Positions 1-12,300 of a DNA stretch of 64,000 nt are shown in pieces. A program made the position numbers and the translations under genes. This DNA is from Protonemura montana (taxonomy: Eukaryota > Arthropoda > Insecta > Plecoptera > Nemouridae), in contig OX387602.1 in the NCBI GenBank assembly GCA_947568835.1, forward strand, positions 24,045,021-24,109,020. Reading direction: 5' to 3'. The stretch's first letter is position 1; each line of letters opens with the position of its first letter. The notes beneath the pieces were generated by a model. The model had not been told where the DNA came from. It did no database searches and saw only the letters and a program-made list of their open reading frames with translations.

Positions 1-935
1 CAAAACTTTTTTAACATGATTAATTAACTGAACTTTCCAAATAAATTGAGAGTGATTAATCCAAACTTAACTTGTAGCAGATGTGTAGAGACTAAAACAT
101 AGTTTGTTGCCACTGGAAAGTTTAAGTTGGCTACTTTTATCTTACATTGGGATCAACATAACTTTTGCAGTCTTTCTATTCTATTACTAAATAGTTATAC
201 AGTTATTTTCTCTGGATTCTATCCTTTCTACTTTATTTCTTTAATAATAATCAATTTCTTCATAACATATTTATCATGTGTTTATGGCTGGTCTATTAGA
301 TCATAGCTAAGTAGATTTTGCACAGTTAAACCAGACAATCGTCAGTTTTCTTATTTTCTTATTAATTATTTCTTAATTTATTTTTTGGTCTTATTTTAGT
401 TGATTCAAATTCTCATATCAGACAAAATTATTTTGAGACTGGTTTTGCTCATTTGTAGTTCAATTTATATCTCTTAGGGGCAGGACTTCTTTGTTCTAGA
501 TTATATTAATTAATGAAATTAGTCTTCACTGTCTTTTTTGACATGCCAGAGGGCATAGAATAAAGATTAAATTAGCTTTTAGCTCTAAAGCCAGTAAGGC
601 TTGCAACCATTTAGTCGTCCAGTGCTATGTACTGTGGTCTATCCACAGGCACCAATAGTGTATCACATTGTTCAACCGTAAGTGATGATTTAGGAGACAA
701 AGACTAAATATTGTCACCGACTTTCCAGATTTCAGTGGAAATTAATATTTTTCATAACGTTAAAAAATAACTTGAAGCTGTTCATAAGCTATGTTGATCC
801 ATTTTTTGTTGTGTTCAATAAAGTGCAATCCAGTCAATTTACATTTTAAATCTAGGTATACTAATAGTTGAGCATGGTAAAAACCTTATTAACATTGAAT
901 ATCAACGCATAGAATAATGTATGATCAAAGGTTAC
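1..935. other. AT-rich region, no gene seen
   Basis: AT-rich sequence in which no coding exon is recognised on either strand. If the LOTUS-domain exon at 936-1036 is real, this stretch is the first part of its downstream intron, and the rest of that gene lies beyond the left edge. Confidence 0.5.
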
Positions 936-1036
936 AAACGTTCCAGCTGGTGAAGCGGCATTCCTCCCTTAATTGGCACTATCAAAGATTTCAAAATTTT
1001 GACGACTTTGTCCAGCTCATCGTCGCCAGACGCCAT
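936..1036 (-). CDS. First coding exon of a probable LOTUS (OST-HTH) domain protein, TDRD5/7-like, truncated by window edge
   Basis: An ATG in good context (GAAATGG) follows a clear 3' splice site (TTTTGCAG) by about ten bases, so this looks like a 5'UTR intron followed by the first coding exon. The exon encodes about 33 residues and ends at a GTAACC donor (935-934). The peptide has an acidic start (MASGDDELDK), then a helix reading VVKILKSLIVPIKGG and MPLHQLERL. This resembles the start of the LOTUS/OST-HTH domain of Tudor proteins TDRD5 and TDRD7, where a hydrophobic helix leads into K-x-G-(L/M)-x-x-x-x-L. LOTUS proteins act in germ granules, bind RNA G-quadruplexes and can bind Vasa helicase. 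Remaining exons would lie to the left of the window. The match rests on about 30 residues, so the family is tentative. Confidence 0.5.
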
Positions 1037-1921
1037 TTCGATTACACCTGCAAAAGAGATATTTAACCTATTAAGTAGTGTTTTATGTGGTTTCAACCAC
1101 ATGTTCTTCACAATGATAGTATTTGACACAGTGGCCCCATGCTCCCTTGTCTAGGCGGTTTAGGCTAAGGTCTAAATATTTTTATTTTTTAGGGATTGTC
1201 AAGGAGTCGTAATGCTACGATTTTTTAAAGAAATTATATAACTTGAAACTCAAATGAAGAAACCACAACCCTTACCGTTAAATATCAATTAAAATGCAAT
1301 TACTCTCCGCGTGTGAGGAAAATTCTGAAGGCGAGTGAAGTAGGATAAGCTTCAGGGCCTTTAGGGCAAAGACTCAGTTGTACTCAGTGTTGCCAGACTT
1401 GCAAAGGTGAAACTCTCTGAAAGTCTAAGTCGAGAAATCACTATTTCCACAAAACCTTTATATTTTAACGTTATTTTTGCTTTTTAATACCCACACCAAA
1501 TTCACTTCTCTTAGCAGTAAAAATATTCGTTTGAAGAACGAGCTGTTTCTTGGTAAAAATTTAAAATACAATAGCCCACAACAACCTTGGCCTGCAACAA
1601 CGAATAATTTTTCTGGTGGGTGATAGTTGTGGCCTTTGGTTGTGGCAGTACTTGGCAGAAATGGTTTTAATGGCGGTCAAAGTCAAAGATACTAATATCA
1701 ACGCTAATATATAACGATAAATACAACCATAAAATTAGTATATGTCCTAGTTCTAAGTAAGAATAAACTCTTGGAGTTCTACTACCTGGGGATCCAGCAA
1801 TCTCACCAAATGCACTATAATCCTCTCAAAATGTTTGTTTCTAATTAGCCCAATCTTTACTAGAATAGGCCCATACAACTACAATGTATTTGTCAGCAGC
1901 CAATAAACAAATAAAAAAATT
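1037..1921. other. Intergenic or 5'UTR-intron sequence, no gene seen
   Basis: No supported exon. The 3' splice site at about 1046 suggests part of this stretch is a 5'UTR intron of the minus-strand LOTUS-type gene. Otherwise it is AT-rich and featureless. Confidence 0.45.
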
Positions 1922-1929
1922 GGTTAGAT

Positions 1930-2814
1930 CAGTGAGTCTTTGGAACAGTGCTTCTCCAACTTTTGACATCTGTGTACCCCTCCTATAATTTTCGTAACAT
2001 TGCCGTATCACTGCACTTTTGACGAAGGCGTCAAAAAAAGAAATCGCAAAAGGGGCTCAAAAATGTTAACCTGACAAAATTTAAAGCTTAAAAACTGTCA
2101 GCAATAAATAGAGACATGATCATTTCTGTTTGGGAGAGAGGTTGGAGGGATGAAAGTTAGTTCAGCAACTTACAGCTTACCAACCTCTCGACGGCATGGA
2201 TTCCGTGGAGGAATCCTGCTGTTCAATATGTACTGCCCCTTGGAAGGGCCGATAAGGCTGTGGTCCCCAAGGTGCTCTTGGGCTACTTGCCGGCACCGGA
2301 ACTCCCCTCCTCCCTTCTAGGTTAGGTTCATCATCCACTCATTCATCGACGCCATTAGACCAGTGCCGCAGGGCCAGTCGTCAAAACAGTGCATCAATAA
2401 ATACCACAAATCAATCAAATAAATAAAGTAGTCCTCAGATAGAATAGGAATGGAATAGGCCCTGAATAAAACCAATTTTTTCACAATTTTATCCCGCACT
2501 GTTCAAGTGCAGTAGCCGTCCCAACGCTAGGACTTTTGAGTGTTAATATAGTGCACCTTCCACACTTTGGCCTCATAGCTAACGACCTGTAAAGATAATG
2601 AAAAAATAAAAACACCAACAGAAAGCTGAACAAATTTCGCATGGTTACAGGTGACAAAAACGTACGAAAACTGGCTCATGCTTAAAATTTAAAACATATA
2701 ATTTCAGAAATGTGTCTGTGACAATTTTCAGAAAATTACTTCCTAGAAAATTGCAGCGCTTACCCCCACTTGTTTCTTTTGTAGGGTATGCGTACCACGC
2801 TTTGGGAAACACTG
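1930..2814. mobile_element. Non-autonomous hAT-like DNA transposon
   Basis: The right end reads, in reverse complement, CAGTGTTTCCCAAAGCGTGG followed by a GTACGCATACCC stretch. The left end carries CAGTGCTTCTCCAACTTTTG followed by TGTGTACCCC (from 1946), with an earlier CAGTG at 1930. Short inverted ends of the CAGTGTTTCCCAA type followed by a GTACCCC-like block are typical of hAT elements. The eight bases outside the outer ends, GGTTAGAT (1922-1929) and GGTTAGAG (2815-2822), match at seven positions, as an 8-bp hAT target duplication would. The left end appears to carry a small extra segment (1930-1945). No transposase is seen, and a truncated SINE sits inside at about 2114-2417. Confidence 0.6.
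2114..2417 (+). mobile_element. 5'-truncated copy of the 5S-derived SINE family
   Basis: From about 2126 to the A/T-rich end the sequence follows the body of the SINE at 63247-63688 with scattered substitutions and small gaps. Shared blocks include GAGGTTGGAGGGATGAAAGT, ACCTCTCGACGGCATGGATT, CCTCCCTTCTAGGTTAGGTT, the CCACTCATTCATCGACGCCA block and the AAATCAATCA tail. The 5S-like head is absent, so this copy is 5'-truncated. Near-identical AT-rich 11-mers, AATAAATAGAG (2103-2113) and AATAAATAAAG (2418-2428), may be a target duplication but are low complexity. The copy lies within the hAT-like element and is therefore younger than it. Confidence 0.75.
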
Positions 2815-2870
2815 GGTTAGAGCAACTCCCGCAATAAGAGGAGACCAGGGGTTGAGTCCCTGTATGGGCA
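2815..2870 (+). pseudogene. tRNA-like relic (3' part of a tRNA, degenerate)
   Basis: GGTTAGAGCA resembles the right half of a D-arm. After an anticodon-arm-like CTCCC...GAGGAG region comes CCAGGGGTTGAGTCCCTG, which can form a five-base T-stem. The B-box reads GGTTGAGTCC instead of GGTTCGANNCC, lacking one C. The sequence then runs TATGGGCA, like an acceptor 3' strand. No matching 5' half (GCCCATA...TAGCTCAG) is found upstream, where the hAT-like element ends. It could be a tRNA pseudogene or a piece of a tRNA-derived SINE. Confidence 0.3.
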
Positions 2871-3380
2871 TTAATTTCGATGCAAATTTTTAACAATTAA
2901 ATCCTTCGCACATTGCAAGCGTTTGCAATTTAACGCAGATTTCACAGCATTTCACGATAGTCGTTACACAAAAAGGCTGATGTAAAAATAAACAATGAAC
3001 CACACCTTTTAACAGACCACTGAACCCTGTCTAATTCTATCTCATTGTGCTAAATGTTGCCCACTCAAAAGCCCTTGCTCAGGCATTCTTCCTGGATTCC
3101 CATCATAAACATGTCGTACAAATCTATTCAGTTACTTGTTGGTGCAGGATGGGTGATATCGGTTAAACAAGAAAAAACTCAAAAGTGAACCATTCACACA
3201 ATTATAATTGATTTTGACATTTAATAAGCGACTGACAGAGCCAAGGTTCAATCAGGAAACATGAATTGTTATTTTACATGCCTACGCTAGTAAGCCACTT
3301 TGACAAGAGTCTGCAGTGAAGAGCTATCGTGGTGGATCCTCCAAAGAAGCTGGCATCGATCGTAATGTGCTAAGTGGCAT
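2871..3380. other. PRPF6 3' flank and probable 3'UTR
   Basis: Follows the PRPF6 stop on the minus strand. An ATTAAA signal (minus, 3225-3220) about 155 bases past the stop could end the transcript. Nothing else is recognised. Confidence 0.4.
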
Positions 3381-6300
3381 TTAGACAGGGATAGCCATAT
3401 CCTTGGCTACCAATAGCAGAATCTGCAACAAGATTCATCATGGGTTAATGAAATAGGTTGGGTCAGAGAAGAGAGGTGTTTGAGATGACAGTACTGACCT
3501 GATCAGTAGAGAGCCGCCAGTGCACAATTGCTTTGGAAACTTGGCACCACTGTTCACCATGGTGAGGTTCGGCACCGACACACCGCCGCAAAACGTCGGC
3601 CTGTGACTCCTGGATACCCATGGAGAATTTGGTAAGTATCAAAACTACCATAAAACTGTGCCAGAGTGTGTCATTATTCTCGATTGAATTTGTAATTGGC
3701 AGGACATCATAATCATGAACCCTCTCAGGCAGATGTTCCATTTGGGATGGCACTCATGTACTCTTGAAAATATTATGCATTAAAAGATCAATGACAGCAG
3801 GGCACCAAGAATCGATTGCCTGAAAGGAGCATCTTTTCTCTATTGAGCCAGAACACCAAGTTCCAGAAAATCCTAAACAATTTTTAGGAACAAACAGGGT
3901 CTCATCACAAACGAGTCAACTAACCTTTGAGTTCATCTTAATTATAAAAATTTGAGAGTGAATTTGCTTACGAAAGCCATTGTAATCCATGTTTTCCTTT
4001 CGTTTCCAACAATTTACCATGCTTTGGGAGCTCCTGATATCTAAAAATGCTACTTCAGGACATGGCGTACCTGGTTGCCATTGAGAGTTTCAAACTGGTA
4101 GAAATACGCCCAAGCATCCCCCAGGTCGGGTTCGATTTTCACAGTCCGGTTGAACCACTCGCGGCACTTCTGCAGCTTGCGTTCGCTCCAGAAAAGCCTA
4201 ACAAGTGTCCGAATTCAAAAAAGTGTTAAAACATTTCTTTTAATATAGTAGGAACTTGAGTAAGACAATGTGGTTTAGATTTTTGGTTAGACATGGGCAC
4301 TCAGTATTCAAAGCAGAAAAAAAAAAAAAATAAAAAAAAAAAAAAAACACATACAGGTTGATTTTTACAAAAATATAGAAAATATACTTACTTAAGTGCA
4401 AATGTCTCACATAGTCTAATGTCCCCCTGGATTGGAGTACACTGATAGTGATAGGACTGATAGGGTTTACTTGCAAAACATGGTTTAATCTCCTAAGTAA
4501 AGAATACTTACAAGCACAGAACTTAGAAGCACATGTCACTGAAGATGGCAAAGACCAAACAGGGTTTGAAACCTATAAAAAACACGGTCGACTCACTTTG
4601 AGACAGCTAGCAGGACATGTGGGTCATGCTCGCATTTCTTGAGGGCGTCCACACTCTTCGTCTTGCGCTGGGGTCGCGGCTCAAGGAAGATGGCCTCTGC
4701 CCAGAGCACGCCCGCCGCAGGGCACTCCTGCAGCGCCTTGGCCATCAACGCAGCAGCAACCTCACGCAGCCCTTGGATCAGACAATGTCAAACATAATAT
4801 TTCCTATATGCTGTGACTGAGAATGCTTCCTTCATCAGCCAAGTAGGCTTTAACATGTAAATCATAAGAACAAGATCTGCTTTTGTTGATCTGGATTGTT
4901 AGAAGAGGTCTTATATTCAACAGCAAGCAGAAATCACAATGACAATATTATTGGAACTTCTGAACATCCATAATGAAAACTTTTCATTCGTAAAGCCACT
5001 TGAATCTCACAACCAAATAAAACGTTATTTTGAAAAAAAACTATTTGAACTGGGTTTGACATTGATGACTGCAAAACTTGCATTATTATTTATCTGAGCA
5101 GGAAGCTAGTGGTATTTGCGAGGTGATAAAAACACATATAACTCACCGGCTTGCAGCTCAGTGCGCACAGCTTCAAGCCAGAGGGCGGGTGAACGGGGGT
5201 TGCGCAGTCGTCCCTTTTCAAGCACGGACCTTGCCTTGGTTACACGGCCCCGGGCCGCCTCCAGTCTTGACAGCTGCAGCCACAGTGCCTCTGAATCCCC
5301 ACACGCCTTCAGCTGCTCAACACCACGAGACAAAGGTTACCTCGCATATCACATCCCAGAAGAAGAATTAGCTTAATATGGTTTTTAGACTTATGTCTAC
5401 TTTATCCAACCTTAGCACTAGTTTTGAAAAATAACTATTTACAAGGGTTATTGCCAATCTTAAGGTTATTACTTACAAGGGTCAAGGGTTAATGACCTTG
5501 ATTTTTTTTAGTTATATTTTAGGATGCCTAGACAAGGCAATTGTTCATATTATTGTGGTTCTTTTCTCATTGGAGAAATGTCACAACTGCTATCACCCTT
5601 GATGAAGTAACAGGCATACATTACAGAACGTTGGGATAATTAGTTGTTCTTTAACTTAGCACTCAAAAATCACTCATAGTTTTTATTTTCAAGAATAAGG
5701 TTCACTTTGTTAAGGATAGATACTTATGAATGAAAACTAGAGCCAAAATGACAAAAAATTAAAAATAAGTTCCAAGCAGGGAGAAAAAAAATCTGCAAAG
5801 GCTACGTTCACTCACCCCCTGGCTGAGCGTGTCGTGTGCCGAGTCATCAAGTCCCTGCTCGCGCTCAATCTGTCCCTTCATCAACCAGAGCTTGTGGAAT
5901 GCGGGGAAGACGGCGATGGCGTCAGCCAGTAGCTTGAGTGCCTGGGCAGGCTTTTCTAGCGCCCACTCGAGCTTGGCCGACTTCATCATGACCCGCGGAG
6001 TGGGTGCCGACGCCCTTGCCTTGGCCAGCAGTCGACGGGCTCGCTCAAACTCGGAGTTCTCTGACTCGAGCTTGACGGCTGCCAACCAGATCTCCTCGGA
6101 GTTAGGGTTGGCCTGGAAAGCCAGCGACAGGATGCCACGTGCCGCCGGCACATCGCCCTACACAGCACAGTACGCAGTGTTTACGAGGATAACCCACTTT
6201 TTGAAATGAACTATCCAAGCACAACCTAAATTATTATCGCTGACAGTATTTGCAAATACTTGTGAGGTTTAGTAAGCATTAAAAACCGCAAACAAATAAA

Positions 6301-9300
6301 AAACCTCATTGTGTTTGTGTGAAGTTGTTAAAGAGTAGCTGAAAAAGCAACACAAACTGACAGAGTAATCAAACTGATATTATTCAGTGGCTTGTAGATT
6401 ATAAAATGATCCGCGTTAGCATGGTAATGTAATGTTGTTGTATGCTTACCGCCAGCCACTTGCTCTTGGCACCCATAAGCCAAAGCACCTCTGACTTAGG
6501 GCAGTGAGCAACTGCTCGCTGTAGAAGCGCCTCTAGCGAGTCACGGGAGCCGTGAGTCTTCTCAAAATATGCAGCACGCAGCCATACTCCCTTCTTGGAC
6601 GCAAATGCAGCAAGTGCGTGGGCGTAAACAGCACGTGCACATTCGATTGCGCCCGAAGCAGCGCACTACGGGAGAGAGATCAGTCAACTATCACATAAAG
6701 TGTTTGAGCAGTGAGTACCACCTTCTAATCCTTGTACAAGCCAATAGTAAAGTGTAGAACTATAGGTTTGGCAGCCATAAAACTAGAAATCTAGAGACTC
6801 TATATTTGCTTTTGTATTCAATTTGTTCCTTGAGGAAATGGTGTAATATTACCACTATTTTTGTACTTATATGCCAACAAGGCACTAAAATGTACACAAG
6901 AGCATATTTAGCTGTAGCTAAAATATTAAAGAATAGTGATTAATTAAAGAATAATGTTATTAAAGAATAAAAATATTTAAATAATGTACACACTGCTGTT
7001 TAAAGGTTTGAATGCTCTCTAGTAATAGCAGTGCAAAGCAAACTAAAAATTAGAAGTTTAATTTCTTTCCCTTATTTGGTTATGTCATCCTCTCCCTGAA
7101 CCAGAACACAGGCTGTGACTTTCTCTACCTATCAAATATTGTCACGTCAACACTCACTGCATCAGCGTCCTGCAGCCAGGTATGTTTCCGGTCTTCAGGG
7201 TCAACGCCTTGCCCGATGATAGCTCGCACCAGTGCTTGGCAACACTGCACCGAGCCTGCCTTCTCTGCCTCAACTGCCTCCTTGAACCAAAGCTCGCGGT
7301 TGATCTCAACGCCATTGGAGCTCAGCGATGTGATTGCTGCACAGACAAACATACTAACAGTGCATTCAATCTCACTGCAATAATTAAAGTAACTTTTCAT
7401 AATATTTTATGGTTATATTATAATGCTTTTTAATCTCATTTTTGCATTATCCCTTGATAAAGTAACAGGTACAAGTTACAAAACGTCGGGGAAAAATTAG
7501 TTGTTCTTTAATTAGCATTGGGGAAAAAAATCAGAACGTTGAAAATTGAAAGAAACGGAAAGACGTGAAGAAATCAGTACAGAAGAAAGACTGAATAAAA
7601 TATAAAAAATTGGAAATGAAATTAGTCGAAAAAGGGTGGATTTAGTCCATGTTTAATTTTTATCAAATTTTGAAAAGAATTCAATAAAAAAATATGTTTA
7701 GAGATCAGGGTTTTTGAAAAAAATCAAAATTACCATGGGACATTTTCTCCTTAACAAGAATAGGTAGGGAATAGAAAGAGTTAGAGAAATAAGTAACAAA
7801 TATAGGCAAGATGGATGTTTAGTGGTTAAAAAAATTGCTGGATGCAGGATGGGGCAAGAAATAGAAATATTTGAAACATTTGTGTTACCAAAAAAAAACG
7901 TCCATAAAGAGGTAAAATAATTACCATTGCAAATATTCTTAGCATTAACTCTCTAATCTTTCACTTTCTGCAGAGCAGGAAGTGAATGCAGTACATACCT
8001 CTCTCTATGATCTTGTCCACCATTAAGTGGTTGCCGTTGGCCTCTTCCAACTTGGCTGCAGTGGTCCAGATCTGTCTGTCAGTGGGGATATTCTCTCTTG
8101 CCTTGTTCAGAACCTTGCGAGCATTCTCATAAGTCTCCAGTCTGCAATGTGGATGACATGGTTTTCTTTGAAATTGAAGATCTTAACAGAGGGCAGAGTG
8201 GGTTGGGAACATGTCACTGTAGCTAGAATGTGAGTTTCATTAATATATTTAAAGGGGATTTGTTTGTTTTTCAAAGAAATTCCACGCATGCTGCTGGTGC
8301 CACTCTACCCAAAAATTAAACTTCAAGTATCAACTGGGGAAGAGAAAAGAAAGAATCCCAAATAACCAAAGATTAAATTACTGGAAACAAATTAGAGGAG
8401 CCAAATGCCACAAAAATGATATTTGGGAATCAGAAGAATGTAATGAATTACATTCTTAAACAAAATGTCGTTAAAAAATAAAAACAATACATTGCGACAC
8501 ATGGGCACTTGATGTTAATCTCAAAGAACTGACCAAGTCTTGTCTGTCAGGTACCTATGTAGATGTTAAGACGATACAAACACTGTCCTATCTAGTGAAG
8601 TAGTTGGCACACCTCACGAAAATGTTTGCCATCACTGCTTTAGACAAAGCCAAGAGAGCCATAAACTAGGTCCACTGCTCGACCAAAACAGTAGCTTACC
8701 TTGCGAGAGCCAGCCAGAGGTCCACGCTCGTGGGACAGCACTCGACAGCGCGACTCAGTAAGATTCGAGCGTCTTCGGGCTCCTCCAGCTCGACGGCCGA
8801 CTTCCACAGTTTGACTGAGTTTGGGATGTGTTCGAGTGCCTTGCGATACACACGCCGCTTGCCTTTCAGCTCAGGTTCGAGCTCGGACGCTTGGATCCAG
8901 ATACGCACAGATGTGGGGATGTGACGAACCGCCTGAAAATGCAATTGTAAGTCGTTGAGTCAGAATATAGAGTTATGCGCTAGGGACACCATTTGCATAA
9001 TTATCAGATTAATGATGCAGAACTTGTTCAAGAATGAATTTGGCTGAGCTATGTATTACAATTTTTTAATGTGTAGCAAACTTTTATGAATATTATTTTA
9101 GTAAAATAACATTGCACTTATGATGGTTTTTAGACTCATGTCTACATGATTTATCCTTAGCACAAGTTTTTAGAAAAACAATTTGAACTGGGTTTTGAAT
9201 GCTAAGTAAAGGATGCTTTTAGGATGCTTGAACTAGGTAATTGTTATAATTTTATGTGGTTCTTTTGTTATTGGAAAATTGTCAGGACTGCTCAAACCTC

Positions 9301-12300
9301 TGAAGAAGTAACTAGTATATGTTACTAAACGTCGGGAAATTTAGTAGCCCTTTACTTAGCATTCAAAACCCAGTTCAAATAGTTTTTCTAAAAACATTAC
9401 ACTTGATCATCAACATCAACAAATGCAGTACGTTTAACATAAATGGTGTAGAAATCAAGTTTTATATTTTGATAATCCAATGAAAAATCAATACTATTCA
9501 AGTCTGCACTTATAAGTGAGCTATATAATATATCCCAGATTTAATTGTCAGCAATTATCGTTTATAGTTTATTATGAGAACTATTGCTTCACCCTCCCAT
9601 TACTAATTCAATGTGATGAACTGCCCAATGCTTCTTATGGGTAACTTATTTTGCGACCCTTTTTCAAGGGTCTGCTAAGTTTTAGAAATTGTCTTGTGCC
9701 CTGAGAAACTAACTTTACCAGAATGAGACATATAGTAGGTAAAGTAAGAGTTAATATTTCTAATTTTGCATAATCTTGCTTCTTCATTTAGGTGCCCCAA
9801 AATTGTAATCTAATTTTATCTAATGTGGTATCGTATAAGCCAGGTACCTGAGCGATAACGGCACGTGCAGTGTCTGCGGGCTGTAGCCGGGCGGCTTCAA
9901 GCCAGAGTGCCTCAGAGCCAGGGTTTGCTTCTACACCAGCCATGATAAGATTCCGAGCTGCTTGCACTTTGCCTGTGACCTCCTCCAGTCGAGCAGAAGC
10001 CACCCACGCCGGGGGGTGCCCTGGGTTTGTCTCCCGCACTGAACGCAGCAGCAGTCGCGCCTTCTTGATGTCACTGACAAAGCCAAGCGGTTAGGACATG
10101 ATGTAGCCGCAGGCTTGCATAAGCGATCAGTTTGCAGAATAGATTTATAAAATACTTTACAGTTTCAAATAGTTTGGAACTCAACTTTAAAAGCTCTTAG
10201 AAGCTATTTAACAGAAATAGAGAAATACATAGATAGAAATACATAGTGTTTTTTTTATGTATCCTAAACAATGATTTTTAATATTTATGGGAGGATTTCA
10301 GCAGCTTTTATTGGTACAATGAACTAAACATGCTCTCGATTTTACTTGGCGAGAGAGGTTACATCGAGAGCACTTTAAGACTTTAAGGCTTCTCGACTTA
10401 TGATCCTTGGCACTTACTTGATGTCGCCCCCATAGGTGGGAATCATTGAGTGCAGATCGGTGAGGTATCCCTTTGGATCGACAACGGTCTGTCCCTCGAC
10501 TGAATCTGAGGCCTGACTGAGTTTGACGTCCATCAGGGTGTTGCGCGCCTGGCCTATCTTGCAGAGGTCAAGGTCCCCCGTGGGTGTCAGCATGCCAGGC
10601 GTTCCAGTGCCTGCAGCGGCTGCCACGTCCAGCGCCGCTCCCGTCTCGCCGCCGAGGTTGCGCGAGAGCACCGAGTCCGGCAACGGCGTGAACCTGGCGT
10701 GGCAAGTAGCAACTCAGGTCAATTACAATAAATCAATTGCAATGAATTTAAGTTTATTGATACTGTTTTCCAATTCATCTTGGCTTGAACAGAATCTTAC
10801 TATTAATAAGAAAGTAGAAAATTATATGATAAATAGCACTGGCTTTTTAAACATAAATTTTGTAAAATAATAAATACAAATTTAAACAGGCAAAAGGTAA
10901 AGTGTAAGTTGTATTACGCATACCTGCATAAAAGCAAAGCAAGTTTACCGTCTCAAATATTGACAAAGTATAAGACGCAAAATAATTTGCATTGTTGTAA
11001 AGAAAATTAGAGATAATTCGCTTCAGTTGCGTGGTATACGCAACTTAAGTACTTTGCCTCCAAGTCGCTTGGCCAAACAAAATGAAGGATTTGAAACTGC
11101 TTCACCTTTTGTGGTCTACGGTGCGAAGCGCTTTAGCTGTGCACGTGCACTCCATAACTACCGGTCTTCTATTTTAGCGCGTAAACACATTTTAGGTTAT
11201 GCCGACTAAGCATCGTTCAGCTCTGTATCTTCATCGCTAAAAACAAATTAACATAGCAAAGAAACGTAAAAACTATTCGGCGATTTATTGTGGCATGTTT
11301 TTTTATTAAATCTAGTACCAATTTGACTAGTGGTGTCAAAACATTAGGTCGGGTAAACCCTAGATGCCCAACTGTCAGTGTCTTTTCGTTGGCCATTTTA
11401 TTTCGGAGATGTAAAGCAGTTGCACAATAAACGGAATTACGAACGGAATTATTTCTTAAGCGCTTTAGAAATAATGCGCACTATCCTGCGTAGTATATGT
11501 AATCATTGTTTACTTCTCTGTGCGCGGGTTGCGAGCCTTGCGGTTGCGAGCATCTCCCACCTCGGGGACTGCACGCCACTCGTCTTCGCTAACATAGGCC
11601 AACCCCCGCTTCAGGTCACTGAACTGCTGCTGGATCTTTGGTCGCTCCTGCCGATATCGCTCTAGCTCGTCTGAAACAGTATTCATGTATCAGCATCACA
11701 TCAATCATTATTCATTGGGCTCAGGATGACCTGTCACTGCAGTGAAAACACAAAGCGGCATACCCTTGAGCCGCTTCTCACGGTACTCCTTGCGCTTCTC
11801 ATCCATTCGTTTGTCAATAGCTTCATAGATTTCATCGGCCTCCTCGTCATCTTTGTCGTAAGGGTCCTTGCTGAATAACGAGCCACCATATCCTGAGAAC
11901 TGAATAAGTCAAGGGGTCAACATTAAGTTTATAATGATTAAAACAATTCAAAACCGCTAATTTGTGCCAATTTTGGTTATCTTATGGTAGGAAGGTAGGA
12001 AAAAATGGGTCAAAACTGCTTCATAGGCCATGGCAGCATTTTTTAAGGAGGGGAAAGCCCTTGAAAAAAAACTAAATGAAGAAATGATTAAATTTGTGTT
12101 TTTGTTTAGATTATAATGTGCTGATATTTTAACGAAAAAGCTGTCTTGTAATTTTCTGGCTGTGACCCCAAAACCCACTCTAAGCCCCGGTTTTCATATT
12201 TACACATTCTCTCCAACGATAATGATATTTGACCTACTTCTTGACTAGGCCACATATTGTACGATGCCATTGGCTGGATCTGCACAGGCGTTTTTCCATA

